NCBI GenBank assembly: GCA_017983955.1
Contig: JAGOAJ010000019.1
Span: 1 to 59,412, forward strand
Direction: 5' to 3'
Length of the DNA stretch: 59,412 nucleotides
Origin: Burkholderiaceae bacterium
GTDB taxonomy: Bacteria > Pseudomonadota > Gammaproteobacteria > Burkholderiales > Burkholderiaceae_B
The stretch's first letter is position 1. Each line of letters begins with the position of its first letter. Both the position numbers and the translations under genes were made by a program. This document shows, piece by piece, positions 40,909 through 50,522 of this stretch. The notes under the pieces were generated by a model, which made no database searches, was not told where the DNA came from, and was given only the letters and a program-made list of their open reading frames with translations.

Positions 40909-43260
40909 ATGTCACACCCTCAACGCGTCCACAAAGAACGCGCACTTAGACTTAATTTTCTACATATTGCGATTTGCAGCGCATTGGCCGTCCCTACCCT
41001 AGCCAACGCACAACAAAATCCTGTGTCTGAATTAAGCCCGGTAAAAGTACAAGGGTCGGCACCAGGCTTTCAACCCGAGGCAGTGCAATCCACCAAATTT
41101 CAAGCACCGCTGCTGGATACTCCTCAGTCCATCACCATAGTCCCTGCCGAGGTGTTAAAGCAGCAAGGTGCCCAAAGCCTGCAAGATGTGCTGGGCAACG
41201 TCCCCGGCATTACCTTTTCCTCTGGTGAGGGCGGTGCGGGCTGGGGCGACATGTTCACGATACGCGGGTTCTCGGCCGAGCAAAGCATTACCACTGACGG
41301 GGTACGCGAAAGCGCCCTGTCTACACGCACTGACATCTTCAACCTGGAACAAGCCGAAGTATACAAAGGCACAGGTTCGGTGGAATCCGGTGTTGCCGCC
41401 ATCGGCGGCTCTGTGAACCTGGTCAGCAAAAGTCCTAAACGTGATCAGTTTTACGACTTCAGCACCGGCTTGGGCACAGACAGACATCGCCGCGTTACCG
41501 CCGACCTGAATCAGCCCTTCGGTGATTCCATGGCCTTTCGTCTGAACGCCATGTACCACGAGAACGAGGTTGCAGGCCGCAAGCATGCTGACTTTGAACG
41601 TTGGGGCGTCGCGCCATCGCTGGCCTGGGGCCTGGGCACCCCTACCCGTGTAGTCGCATCCTACTTCCACCAGAAGGACAAAAACACCCCTGATTTTGGC
41701 GTACCCATGAGCCGCAATGGCGGTCGCATGCAAGGCATAGGCCGTGACTACTGGGGTGGACTAAGCAATGCCGATATCGAAGAAACCGAAAACAATAGCG
41801 CCACCCTGTTGGTGGAACATGATTTCAACGACAAAACGTCGATACGAAATCAAACCCGCTGGTCTGAAACCAAGCGCTACACCCTGCTAAATACAGGTGG
41901 AAGGCTACTGAATGCACGTAACATGGACAGTAAAACTGGCGCAATCAGCAATGTAGCAACAGCACCTGGCGGCTATGTTACCGGCAATACCAACGACTAT
42001 TGGGGTTACGACGCCCAGGGTAATGAAACCTACCCAACCGGTAACTTGGCTGTTCCTCGTCTGAACCCCAATATGAATTCATATAAAGGCACTGTTATTG
42101 CCAACCAGACCGACCTGAATTTTGACTTCGATACTGGGACAGTAAGACACAGACTGGCAACTGGCCTAGAGCTTTATGAAGAGTCTTATCGGAAAGACCC
42201 CCATAACCGCTTAGTACCCGATCTGCCTGGTCGACGAGTTATTGATGTTCGTAACCCTGACACCCATTACACCGGCGCATGGAAGCCAGCCAATTACACC
42301 GACGAAAGTGGCGCCAAGGTATCGAACGTTGGTGTTTATGTGTACGACCAGATCACCCTGAACCCTAATTGGGAAATTGCAGGCGGCCTGCGCTATGACC
42401 GCTTCAGGGTGAAATGGTATGACGCCAACGGCTTCACACTACCTGAGCAGCAAAAAGACGGCGTCTGGAGCGGTCGTCTTGGCTTAGTCTACAAACCCGT
42501 CGAGTACGGCAGTATCTATCTGTCATATAGCCAAGCCACACAACCGTCCGCATCCGATGCGGCCTCGCGTACTGGAGGCGGCCTAGATAGTAAAGGTAAT
42601 GTTCAACAGTACTCCCCCGGCACTGCTAAAAGCTGGGAACTAGGTACGAAATGGGATCTACTGGACGAACGCTTATCCGTTACCGCGGCACTTTTCCAAG
42701 TAGAACGCAGCAACCCTACAGACGCAAATCCCGATAACCCTAGTGAGAACATTCAGTCTGCGCGTAAAGACAGGGTACGGGGATTCGAACTGGGCGTTGC
42801 GGGCAACATTACCCAAAAATGGTCAGCCTATGGCGGTCTAAGTCTGATGGATGGTGGCCGCATCATAGAAGATGCTGCAGATCCCTTGCAGGAAGGCGGT
42901 AAGCTGAAGAACGTGCCAAAAACAACATTCAACTTCTGGACTACCTACGCCTTTAATCCGCAGTGGGACGCCAGCCTGGGCGCACAGTATGTCGGGAAAC
43001 GCCGCCATGCTGCGGGCAACACGGTCGCGAAAGGCCCATTTGCAGGCCAAAGCACTGACAACTACGCGGACAGCTACTGGGTCGCCAACGCTTCAGTCGG
43101 CTACAACCTGAACAAAAATGTCAGCTTACGTCTGAACGTGAACAACATTTTTGACAAGTTCTACCTGCAGCAGGCATCGTCCAGTTCAGATGGCTTCCAG
43201 TTATTCGGTGTTCCAGGCGCAGGCCGCACCGTTGTTCTGAACGCCGACATGCGGTTCTAG
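40909..43260 (+). CDS. TonB-dependent siderophore receptor (Fiu/PiuA-like)
   Basis: A 783-residue outer-membrane receptor. Signal peptide to about residue 34 (LANA|QQ), TonB-box-like ELSPVKVQG next, then the plug (TPQSITIVPAEVLKQQGAQSLQDVLGNVPGITF, EVYKGTGSVESGVAAIGGSVNLVSK) and a 22-strand barrel ending in the aromatic terminus VVLNADMRF. The start at 40909 follows CTGGAG; the in-frame ATG at 40861 sits on the Fur box edge. The adjacent piuC-type gene mirrors the fiu-ybiX and piuA-piuC pairs, which suggests a catecholate siderophore ligand. Confidence 0.9.
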   Translation: MSHPQRVHKERALRLNFLHIAICSALAVPTLANAQQNPVSELSPVKVQGSAPGFQPEAVQSTKFQAPLLDTPQSITIVPAEVLKQQGAQSLQDVLGNVPGITFSSGEGGAGWGDMFTIRGFSAEQSITTDGVRESALSTRTDIFNLEQAEVYKGTGSVESGVAAIGGSVNLVSKSPKRDQFYDFSTGLGTDRHRRVTADLNQPFGDSMAFRLNAMYHENEVAGRKHADFERWGVAPSLAWGLGTPTRVVASYFHQKDKNTPDFGVPMSRNGGRMQGIGRDYWGGLSNADIEETENNSATLLVEHDFNDKTSIRNQTRWSETKRYTLLNTGGRLLNARNMDSKTGAISNVATAPGGYVTGNTNDYWGYDAQGNETYPTGNLAVPRLNPNMNSYKGTVIANQTDLNFDFDTGTVRHRLATGLELYEESYRKDPHNRLVPDLPGRRVIDVRNPDTHYTGAWKPANYTDESGAKVSNVGVYVYDQITLNPNWEIAGGLRYDRFRVKWYDANGFTLPEQQKDGVWSGRLGLVYKPVEYGSIYLSYSQATQPSASDAASRTGGGLDSKGNVQQYSPGTAKSWELGTKWDLLDERLSVTAALFQVERSNPTDANPDNPSENIQSARKDRVRGFELGVAGNITQKWSAYGGLSLMDGGRIIEDAADPLQEGGKLKNVPKTTFNFWTTYAFNPQWDASLGAQYVGKRRHAAGNTVAKGPFAGQSTDNYADSYWVANASVGYNLNKNVSLRLNVNNIFDKFYLQQASSSSDGFQLFGVPGAGRTVVLNADMRF

Positions 43261-43274
43261 CCTAAAATGCCGGT

Positions 43275-43955
43275 ATGCTAATTACTATCCCCGACCTGCT
43301 ACCGGCAGACCAAGTGCTCCAGTGTCGCCAGGCACTGGAGCAGGCAGACTGGACTGATGGCTTAGCCACCGCTGGGCACATCGCAGCGCAAGCTAAAAAC
43401 AATAGACAACTGCCCTTGGATCACCCCTTGGCCGCCAAAATTGGTGACCTGATCCTGCAGGCGCTAAGCCAAAATCCCTTATTTATTTCTGCTGCCCTAC
43501 CTCTACGGGTATTGCCGCCACGCTTTAACCGTTACGAAGGCGGTGGCGAATATGGCAATCATATCGACAACGCCATTTTCGGCATCCCCGGCACCTCACA
43601 AAGGGTGCGTAGCGATATCTCCACCACGGTCTTCTTCACGGATCCCCAGGCTTATGACGGCGGGGAACTGATTATTGAAGATACCTATGGACGCCATAGC
43701 GTCAAACTACCCGCAGGCCATGCCGTGATCTATCCCGGCACCAGCCTACACCGCGTAACCCCGGTCAGCCGTGGTACTCGGTTGGCCTCTTTTTTTTGGA
43801 CCCAAAGCCTAGTGCGTCTGGATCACCAGCGCGCCATGTTGTGGGAGCTGGATAACACCATACAAAGTCTGGCCAGCACGGATGCAAAAAGCCCCGCGCT
43901 GCCTCGCTTAAGCGGTATTTACCATAATCTGCTGCGAGAATGGTCAGACACCTGA
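43275..43955 (+). CDS. piuC: PKHD-type Fe(II)/2-oxoglutarate hydroxylase PiuC
   Basis: A 226-residue PiuC/YbiX family protein. The iron triad H96, D98 and H159 and the 2-oxoglutarate arginine R169 are visible (YGNHIDNAI, TSLHRVTPVSRGTRLASFFW). Family members are iron-starvation genes next to siderophore receptors; their substrate is not settled. The gap after the receptor is 14 bp, and the next gene follows directly at 1 bp. Confidence 0.92.
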   Translation: MLITIPDLLPADQVLQCRQALEQADWTDGLATAGHIAAQAKNNRQLPLDHPLAAKIGDLILQALSQNPLFISAALPLRVLPPRFNRYEGGGEYGNHIDNAIFGIPGTSQRVRSDISTTVFFTDPQAYDGGELIIEDTYGRHSVKLPAGHAVIYPGTSLHRVTPVSRGTRLASFFWTQSLVRLDHQRAMLWELDNTIQSLASTDAKSPALPRLSGIYHNLLREWSDT

Positions 43956-43956
43956 T

Positions 43957-45105
43957 ATGGCAAACATCGCTATGCCGCTAATGGATACCTATCCTTTACC
44001 GCCACTAGACCGGATCCCCAGCGATATCGCCTCGGTGACCGACTACGAAGCCTATGCCCATCAGCGTCTTAGCCCACAAGCATGGGCATACTTCAGCGGC
44101 GGCAGTGCTGACGAACACACCCTGCGTGACAATCTCAAGGCCTACAACCACCTGCGCCTGCGCAGTCGCGTGCTGGCCGACCTAAGCGGCGCACATACCC
44201 AGCTGGAACTGCTGGGCCATACCCTGCCCCACCCCTACCTATTGGCACCCATTGCTTACCAAAAACTGGCTCATGCCGACGGCGAACTGGCCAGCGTGCT
44301 GGGCGCGGGTGCTGTAGGTGCCGGCATGGTGGTCAGCACACTAGCCAGCGTCAGCCTGGAGACACTGGCCCAGGCCAGCCATGCACCGCTGTGGTTTCAG
44401 CTCTATATACAGCCCGATCGCGATTTCACCGTGCAGTTGATGCGCCGGGCTGAAGCCAGTGGCTATAGCGCCCTGGTGGTGACCGTGGATGCTCCTGTCA
44501 ATGGAGTGCGTAATCGAGAACAGCGTGAAGGGTTTTCATTACCATCGACCATCAGCGCCGTAAACTTGGCGGGCATGCAACAGCCCGCTGAAAAGCGCCC
44601 AGCAGCGGGCGCGGGACCATTATTTGGCAGCGGCCTATTGCAATCAGCCCCCAGCTGGAAAGACCTGGAATGGCTGATATCCCTAAGTCGTATGCCTGTG
44701 CTGGTCAAAGGTCTGATGACACCCGAGGACGCCCTAAGGGCGCGTGACGCGGGCGCGGCTGGGATCATTGTGTCTAATCACGGTGGCCGCACCCTGGACA
44801 GCTTGCCAGCCACCATAGACGCGCTACCCGCTATCGCCCAGGCCCTAAATGGGCAACTGCCCATACTATTGGATGGCGGCATACGACGTGGCACCGACGC
44901 CTTCAAGGCACTGGCCCTGGGTGCCAAAGCCATCCTGATCGGCAGGCCATACCTATACGGCCTGGCCGCCGCTGGCGCCCCCGGCGTCGCACACGTGCTG
45001 CAAATACTACGCAGTGAATTGGAAGTCTGCATGGCATTAACGGGCTGTCCAACCCTGGCAGATATCACTCCAGAGGCCCTGCTTGCAGCGCCCCACCCTT
45101 ACTAA
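43957..45105 (+). CDS. FMN-dependent alpha-hydroxyacid dehydrogenase
   Basis: A 382-residue (S)-2-hydroxyacid oxidase/dehydrogenase family TIM barrel (LldD, glycolate oxidase, mandelate dehydrogenase). FMN and catalytic residues are visible: K251 (VLVKG), H275 and R278 (SNHGGR), and the phosphate segment [18 protein letters not shown]. It has no membrane anchor, so an oxidase or soluble dehydrogenase is likely. It is the third gene of the Fur-box operon, 1 bp after piuC; the link to iron is unexplained. The substrate is not decided by the sequence. Confidence 0.88.
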   Translation: MANIAMPLMDTYPLPPLDRIPSDIASVTDYEAYAHQRLSPQAWAYFSGGSADEHTLRDNLKAYNHLRLRSRVLADLSGAHTQLELLGHTLPHPYLLAPIAYQKLAHADGELASVLGAGAVGAGMVVSTLASVSLETLAQASHAPLWFQLYIQPDRDFTVQLMRRAEASGYSALVVTVDAPVNGVRNREQREGFSLPSTISAVNLAGMQQPAEKRPAAGAGPLFGSGLLQSAPSWKDLEWLISLSRMPVLVKGLMTPEDALRARDAGAAGIIVSNHGGRTLDSLPATIDALPAIAQALNGQLPILLDGGIRRGTDAFKALALGAKAILIGRPYLYGLAAAGAPGVAHVLQILRSELEVCMALTGCPTLADITPEALLAAPHPY

Positions 45106-45146
45106 ATATCGACACAAACCCGACCTTTTAGGTAGAATAAATCGTC

Positions 45147-45222
45147 GGGGGAGTAGCTCAGTTGGGAGAGCGCGTCGTTCGCAACGACGAGGTCGGGAGT
45201 TCGATTCTCCTCTTCTCCACCA
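45147..45222 (+). tRNA. tRNA-Ala (anticodon CGC)
   Basis: A full 76-nt cloverleaf with encoded CCA. Acceptor pairs include G3-U70, the alanine identity element. The anticodon stem CGTCG/CGACG frames loop TTCGCAA, anticodon CGC reading GCG. The T arm is GGGAG-TTCGATT-CTCCT (one wobble). It stands alone after the iron operon and is followed by a terminator. Confidence 0.97.
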
Positions 45223-45232
45223 AACATTTACC

Positions 45233-45261
45233 GCCCAACCAATTTTGGTTGGGCATTTTTT
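45233..45261 (+). terminator. Rho-independent terminator after tRNA-Ala
   Basis: GCCCAACCAA/TTGGTTGGGC forms a near-perfect stem at 45233-45254, followed by A and a six-T run to 45261. Confidence 0.92.
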
Positions 45262-45288
45262 CTATATGAAAGTGAAAGGGACTATTAA

Positions 45289-45819
45289 ATGCGATCAACT
45301 ATCGTGACGTTAAGCCTATTTTTGGGGGTAAGCACCTCGGTGCTGGCAGGTCCACAGGACCCTTCCAAGTTTGACGCAACACCATACACTGCCCAAAAAG
45401 CGCTTTATGACTTTAATTTTGCCCAACCTTTAGAAGGAAAACAGGCTTTAGGCTTCGTCAAGAATCACTTAAAAGCGATGAAAGAATATGGAGACCTTAA
45501 AAATTCACATATTGTAGTGGTCGCGCACGGCAACGAACTGCACGCTTTTTCACGCCTGAATCAGTCGTTGTACAAGGATATGTACGACGAACTTAAAGCC
45601 CTAAAAGATCAGGGCGTAACCTTTACGGTCTGCGCAAACGCCGCTAAATCCCGGGGCTACAAGCCAGAAGATTTTTATGATGTGATCACGGTCGTACCTG
45701 CTGCTGTGATAGACATAGCCAAATGGCAAAATCAAGGATACAGCTATATCTACCCAGCGATCTTCCCAAGAATCACCCGAGACGCACTAGTCGCTAAGCA
45801 CCCTGAACTAGAAATGTAG
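45289..45819 (+). CDS. Exported DsrE-family protein
   Basis: A 176-residue protein with a Sec signal peptide (residues 1-20, VLA|GP). The mature part has the DsrE/DsrF-like alpha/beta pattern: HIVVVAHGNELHAF, and TFTVCANAAKSRGYKPEDFYDVITVVPAAVIDIAKWQNQGYSYI with a single Cys at 115, the position of the active Cys in sulfur-relay DsrE proteins. Periplasmic members are of unknown function; sulfur or thiol chemistry is only suggested. It is a lone gene between the tRNA terminator and the ABC transporter. Confidence 0.8.
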   Translation: MRSTIVTLSLFLGVSTSVLAGPQDPSKFDATPYTAQKALYDFNFAQPLEGKQALGFVKNHLKAMKEYGDLKNSHIVVVAHGNELHAFSRLNQSLYKDMYDELKALKDQGVTFTVCANAAKSRGYKPEDFYDVITVVPAAVIDIAKWQNQGYSYIYPAIFPRITRDALVAKHPELEM

Positions 45820-46006
45820 TAGATAAATCGGTGGGGGTTACTAACAATCGGCTCCTTTCAGAGACATGAAAATCCCCATCAGAAATATTTGAAAAAGTTC
45901 TTTACATTTCAGCATCGTGCGCTAACTAAAGACTTATGATCTTTGCAAGGGCGCTCGCTGCTCGGATCAGGACGAATGCCTGTTTCTCTCAAACAAGGAG
46001 ACAACC

Positions 46007-47392
46007 ATGGCAGACGAATCAATACGAACTGACTGTACAACATCTATTGTCCAGCCCGTCTCTTCCCCTGATACCCAAAGACGCCGCGTCCTTAAGGTGG
46101 TTGGCGCAGTTGGTCTGGCCAGTATTACCGGCCCCTACTTTATCCGTAATGCCCACGCCGCCAAGAACACCCTGAAAATACTCCAGTGGAACCACTTCGT
46201 TCCCGCGTACGACCAATGGTTCGATAACACCTATGTGAAGGAATGGGGCCAAAAGAACGATACCGATGTCGTTGTCGACCATGTCGGCATCCCCGCCTTG
46301 GCCACACGCGCCGCTGCCGAGGTTTCGGCACAGCAAGGACACGATCTGTTCATGTTCCTCTCGCCACCGCCCGTGTATGAAGATCAGGTTATCGATCATC
46401 GTGAAATCTACGAAGAATGCGAACGCAAGCATGGCAAACCGGTTCCATTGGCGATACATAGTTCCTACAATCCAAAAACCAAGAAGTACTACGCCTTTTC
46501 CGATAGCTTCGTACCCGACCCCGTCAACTACCGTAAAGATCTTTGGGACAGTGTCGGCATGGCCGCACCCGACACGTGGGACGATGTACTGGCCGCTGGC
46601 ACAAAGATCAAGCAGCAACACCACCTTGGCGTAGGCATAGGCTTGTCGGCTGAACTAGATACAGCCATGGCTATGCGCACGATACTGTACGCTTTCGGCG
46701 GTTCGGTCCAGGATGAACACAGCGCTGTAGTGCTGGACTCCAAGCAAACTCTGGACGCGGTGAAGTTCGTCAAGTCACTGTACGAAAACGCCATGACGCC
46801 CGAGGTTATGGCCTGGGACGCGTCGTCAAACAACCGCGCCATGTTGGCCGGCCAGATCTCACTGTGTTTGAACGCCATCTCTATCACGCGAGAAGGTGAA
46901 AACAAGCATATTCCGATCACGCCCAATATTCAACTGACCCAGGCACTACAGGGTCCGGTGCGGCGCATAGGCATGGAACACGTCATGGACTGCTACGTGG
47001 TCTGGAAATTCGCAAAGAACATAAGCGGAGCCAAGAAATTCCTGGTTGACTACATCGACAACTTCCGCGAGGGTTTTCTTAGCAGCCAGTTCTACAATTT
47101 TCCAAGTTTCCCTGCAACCGTACCCGATCTAGAAACACTGATCGCCAATGATCCCAACGGCCAACCGAATGATAAGTACAAAGTACTTGGTCAGCTGATG
47201 AATCAAGCCACCAATGTCGGCTATCCGGGCTACGCCAACGCCGCCACCGACGAAATCTTTAACACCTGGGTACTTAACACCATGTTCGCCAAAGCGGCGG
47301 CCGGCAACACTAGCCCGGAAAACGCCATCAAAGAGGCACACGCCACCTGCAAGCGTATTTTTGAAAAATGGCATCAGAAAGGCTTGCTCTGA
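46007..47392 (+). CDS. Tat-exported extracellular solute-binding protein (family 1)
   Basis: A 461-residue binding protein of a CUT1-type importer. The N-terminus has a Tat signal: RRRVLK at 25-30, a hydrophobic stretch and cleavage near AHA|AK at about 51. The mature part has a class I SBP fold, resembling sugar or polyol-phosphate binding proteins of the UgpB/MalE superfamily (KILQWNHFVPAYDQWFDNTYVKEWGQKN, and VNYRKDLWDSVGMAAPDTWDDVLAAGTKI). Tat export implies folding, or cofactor binding, in the cytoplasm. Strong AAGGAG ribosome site. The substrate is unknown; the downstream genes point to a hydroxylated carboxylic acid or polyol-derived compound. Confidence 0.87.
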   Translation: MADESIRTDCTTSIVQPVSSPDTQRRRVLKVVGAVGLASITGPYFIRNAHAAKNTLKILQWNHFVPAYDQWFDNTYVKEWGQKNDTDVVVDHVGIPALATRAAAEVSAQQGHDLFMFLSPPPVYEDQVIDHREIYEECERKHGKPVPLAIHSSYNPKTKKYYAFSDSFVPDPVNYRKDLWDSVGMAAPDTWDDVLAAGTKIKQQHHLGVGIGLSAELDTAMAMRTILYAFGGSVQDEHSAVVLDSKQTLDAVKFVKSLYENAMTPEVMAWDASSNNRAMLAGQISLCLNAISITREGENKHIPITPNIQLTQALQGPVRRIGMEHVMDCYVVWKFAKNISGAKKFLVDYIDNFREGFLSSQFYNFPSFPATVPDLETLIANDPNGQPNDKYKVLGQLMNQATNVGYPGYANAATDEIFNTWVLNTMFAKAAAGNTSPENAIKEAHATCKRIFEKWHQKGLL

Positions 47393-47443
47393 CCCTTCCA
47401 CATGTTCCGCTTTAAGCCTGTATGCGTTTAAAGGACAAGAAAA

Positions 47444-48478
47444 ATGGCGACTGTAGAAACTCGGGCTCTGACTAAACGCTTTGACGGCGGCAACGCCGTC
47501 GACCGTATCGATCTAGCAGTGCGTGAAGCCGAATTTTTGGTTTTACTGGGGTCTTCGGGCTCTGGTAAAACCACCCTACTACGCATGATAGCGGGGCTGG
47601 AGCAGCCCACATCGGGCGATATCCTTGTTGATGGGCAGTCGGTCGTCAACCTGCCGCCACGCGCCCGGAACATGGCCATGGTATTTCAAAGCTATGCGCT
47701 TTACCCGCATTTAAGCGTCTTTCGTAATATTGCCTTCCCATTGCAAACCCAACATATGGCCCGCAGCGACATTGCCAAAAAGGTCGAGTGGGCGGCCAGT
47801 ATGTTCGGTATAGGGCATTTAATGCAACGCAAGCCACGACAGCTATCGGGCGGTGAGCGCCAGCGCGTTGCGCTGGCCCGTGCCGTGGTACGCGAACCAG
47901 CCGTTTTTCTGCTGGATGAGCCTTTGTCCAATCTGGATGCCAAGCTGCGGATTGCCGCTCGTGAAGAGTTACAGCAATTTCAGCGGCGCTTGGCCACAAC
48001 TACCATTTATGTCACCCACGATCAGATCGAAGCGCTAGGGCTGGGTGACCGCATTGCGATCCTTGACCATGGCGCCATTCACCAACTAGGCACGCCCAAA
48101 CAAGTGTATGAAGAACCGGCTAACACCTTTGTCGCTACCTTCATCGGCGCGCCACCCATGAACTTGGTCGAGCAAGAAGGCCAGCCCATTACAGGGTTTC
48201 GTCCCGAGCACTTCCTACCCCAAGAGGCCTACCCCGCTCCGGGTGAAACCCCGCAGCTTTTTCCCTTTCATGTCACGCGTATTGAAAACTTGGGGTCCGA
48301 CAGGTTGCTCTATGGCACGCTGGAATCGCCCTTGCCACAAATCAAAGTGATTTCGCGTCTTCCTTGCACCGTAGAGACAAGGCTAGCAGTAGACGAACAC
48401 TACCAGTTCGCTGTCCGGCGGCGCGACCTTCACTACTTCGACGCCAAAACCGGCTTACGCATCGAGGCCTCGCCATGA
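47444..48478 (+). CDS. ABC transporter ATPase, MalK/UgpC family
   Basis: A 344-residue ATPase with Walker A GSSGSGKT at 36-43, signature LSGGE at 134-138 and Walker B FLLDEP at 155-160. The C-terminal regulatory OB domain (residues 240-344) is divergent and shortened relative to MalK (371). It overlaps the first permease gene by 4 bp. Confidence 0.93.
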   Translation: MATVETRALTKRFDGGNAVDRIDLAVREAEFLVLLGSSGSGKTTLLRMIAGLEQPTSGDILVDGQSVVNLPPRARNMAMVFQSYALYPHLSVFRNIAFPLQTQHMARSDIAKKVEWAASMFGIGHLMQRKPRQLSGGERQRVALARAVVREPAVFLLDEPLSNLDAKLRIAAREELQQFQRRLATTTIYVTHDQIEALGLGDRIAILDHGAIHQLGTPKQVYEEPANTFVATFIGAPPMNLVEQEGQPITGFRPEHFLPQEAYPAPGETPQLFPFHVTRIENLGSDRLLYGTLESPLPQIKVISRLPCTVETRLAVDEHYQFAVRRRDLHYFDAKTGLRIEASP

Positions 48479-49410
48479 ATGCTACCCGGACAGACACAAG
48501 CTTATCGTCCCCCGTCCCGTCGCCAAGACCAAGCAATAACGATGTTCGGCTTGGCCGCTGGATGCTGGCGCCAGCCATTATTTATATCGCTCTGCTTGTC
48601 GGATTTCCATTTTTTCTTTCCATGTACTACAGCGTCTCGGACGCCACTGTCGGCAACACCAGCCTGAACTTCGTGGGCCTGGATAACTTCCGCCGGATTA
48701 CCCAAAGCAGCACCTTCTGGCGTTCAATGCTCAACACATTTGTCTTTACCATCGTCTCGCAGGTGCTGGTTGTCATATTGGCCAAGATCCTCGCCATGGC
48801 GTTGTACAACGACTTTCGCGGTAAATGGATGGTGCGGCTGCTTATCCTTTTACCCTGGGTGGCGCCGATCTCGCTAGGCACCATAGGCTGGCTCTGGATA
48901 TTCGATCCGGTGTACAGCATTATCAACTGGACGTTGCGCGCGCTGGGGCTGCTGGCGCCCCACGCTTGGCCGATCTGGCTGGGCCAGCCCGACCTGGCCA
49001 TGATTTCGATTGTCATGGTGGACGTATGGCGCCTGTTGCCGCTAGCCACCGTAATTATTCTGGCCGGACTATCAAGTATTCCACAAGATATTCACGATGC
49101 CGCATATATGGACGGAGCCGGCTTCTGGCGCCACCTGTTCCGCATCAATATTCCCCTGGTTCTGCCCATTATGTTAATTGCGTTGCTGTTCGGCATTGTG
49201 TTTACGTTTACCGACATGATCATCGTCTATGTCCTGACCCGTGGCGGCCCATTCGACACCACACAGGTGCTGGCCAGCCTGGCATTTTTTACCGGCGTAC
49301 CCGGAGGCGACTTGGCCGAAGGGGCAGCCATCTCTTTATTCCTGTTTCCCTTGTTGGTGGCAATAGTCATCCTTCTGCTGACCATTGCTCGCCGCGCGGA
49401 GGTAACCTGA
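48475..49410 (+). CDS. ABC transporter permease, MalF/UgpA type
   Basis: A 311-residue CUT1 permease with six predicted helices. The EAA loop is DAAYMDGAGFWRHLFRINIPL. The start ATG at 48475 overlaps the ATPase stop; longer in-frame sequence upstream lies inside the ATPase gene. Confidence 0.92.
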   Translation: MNATRTDTSLSSPVPSPRPSNNDVRLGRWMLAPAIIYIALLVGFPFFLSMYYSVSDATVGNTSLNFVGLDNFRRITQSSTFWRSMLNTFVFTIVSQVLVVILAKILAMALYNDFRGKWMVRLLILLPWVAPISLGTIGWLWIFDPVYSIINWTLRALGLLAPHAWPIWLGQPDLAMISIVMVDVWRLLPLATVIILAGLSSIPQDIHDAAYMDGAGFWRHLFRINIPLVLPIMLIALLFGIVFTFTDMIIVYVLTRGGPFDTTQVLASLAFFTGVPGGDLAEGAAISLFLFPLLVAIVILLLTIARRAEVT

Positions 49411-49411
49411 C

Positions 49412-50266
49412 ATGCGCTACGCTACTACACGCACAAAACGCTGGGGCGCCCGAATCGGCCACTTCCTGATTCTTACCGTATTCGTTATCTTTACTGCTTT
49501 CCCGTTTTACTGGATGCTGATTACGACGTTTAAAAGCACGCTAGATCTGGTCGACACAAAAAACAATCCTTTTCTTTTCAACGCCCCACCCACCCTGGAA
49601 AACCTGCAAGTACTGTTCTTCCAGACGCAATATATGCAATGGGTACTGAATACGCTAATCGTTGGAGTTATTGTGGTTGCGATTACGCTGTTGCTGGCTG
49701 TGCCCGCCGGCTATAGCCTGGCCCGACTTTCAGGACGCTGGGGCAGAAAACTGGCCATAGCTATCTTCCTGACCTATTTAATACCACCCACCATCTTGTT
49801 CATTCCGTTTTCGCGCATAGTTGGCGCCCTGGGCCTGCAGGATTCGCTCTGGTCGCTGGTGCTGGTGTACCCCAGTTTTACCGTGCCCTTTTGTACTTGG
49901 CTCATGATGGGCTTTTTCAAGGCGGTTCCAACCGACATTGAAGAGGCCGCCATGATGGACGGTCTAAGTCGGTTCGGCGCCTTCCTGAAGGTTGTGGTGC
50001 CGCTGTCGTCCGCTGGCATACTGACTGTAGTCATCTTTACCCTGACTTTAGTCATGCAGGAGTTTATCTACGCGCTGACCTTTATCACTAGCTCGTCGCA
50101 ATACACGGTAAGCGTAGGCGTGCCGACATTCCTAGTGCGTGGCGACGTGTACTTCTGGGGATCGCTGATGGGCGCCTGCCTGATCATCAGCGTACCCATC
50201 GCCATTCTCTACAACCTTTTCGTCGACCGCTTTGTTGCCGGCTTTACCGTTGGGGCGATCAAATAA
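49412..50266 (+). CDS. ABC transporter permease, MalG/UgpE type
   Basis: A 284-residue permease with six helices and the EAA motif EEAAMMDGLSRFGAFLKVVVPL. It follows the first permease at 1 bp and completes the importer. A 256-bp interval with a new promoter separates it from the catabolic operon. Confidence 0.93.
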   Translation: MRYATTRTKRWGARIGHFLILTVFVIFTAFPFYWMLITTFKSTLDLVDTKNNPFLFNAPPTLENLQVLFFQTQYMQWVLNTLIVGVIVVAITLLLAVPAGYSLARLSGRWGRKLAIAIFLTYLIPPTILFIPFSRIVGALGLQDSLWSLVLVYPSFTVPFCTWLMMGFFKAVPTDIEEAAMMDGLSRFGAFLKVVVPLSSAGILTVVIFTLTLVMQEFIYALTFITSSSQYTVSVGVPTFLVRGDVYFWGSLMGACLIISVPIAILYNLFVDRFVAGFTVGAIK

Positions 50267-50471
50267 GAACCAACACCACAGACCGCGCATCGAAAATTTC
50301 AGCCGCCCTAGGCTTGAACACCACTACCGTCTGCGGCGACTTACGGAGACGATAGCGCTTGAAGCAGCGCATGCTGGCTTTCTCTTGATAAAACCTTGAT
50401 TTGACTTAACTACAGCTTGAGCTGGCGAAGCCAAACTGAAGTGACTGGCCATCCTGATAGTTACTCATTCA

Positions 50472-50500
50472 TTGACAAAATAAAACGAACGTTCTATAGT
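50472..50500 (+). promoter_or_regulatory. Sigma-70 promoter of the SDR-ACAD-APH operon with palindromic operator
   Basis: TTGACA (50472-50477), a 17-bp spacer and TATAGT (50495-50500) form a near-consensus promoter. The perfect palindrome GAACGTTC (50487-50494) fills the end of the spacer against the -10 box, where a repressor would block RNA polymerase. The TetR gene at the operon end is the obvious candidate. A clear AGGAG site precedes the first gene. Confidence 0.8.
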
Positions 50501-50522
50501 TTTTTGAAACTAGGAGATAACT

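Noticed and set aside
50267-50470. A terminator after the ABC transporter genes
   Set aside because: Short inverted stretches exist, but none has a good stem with a T-run.
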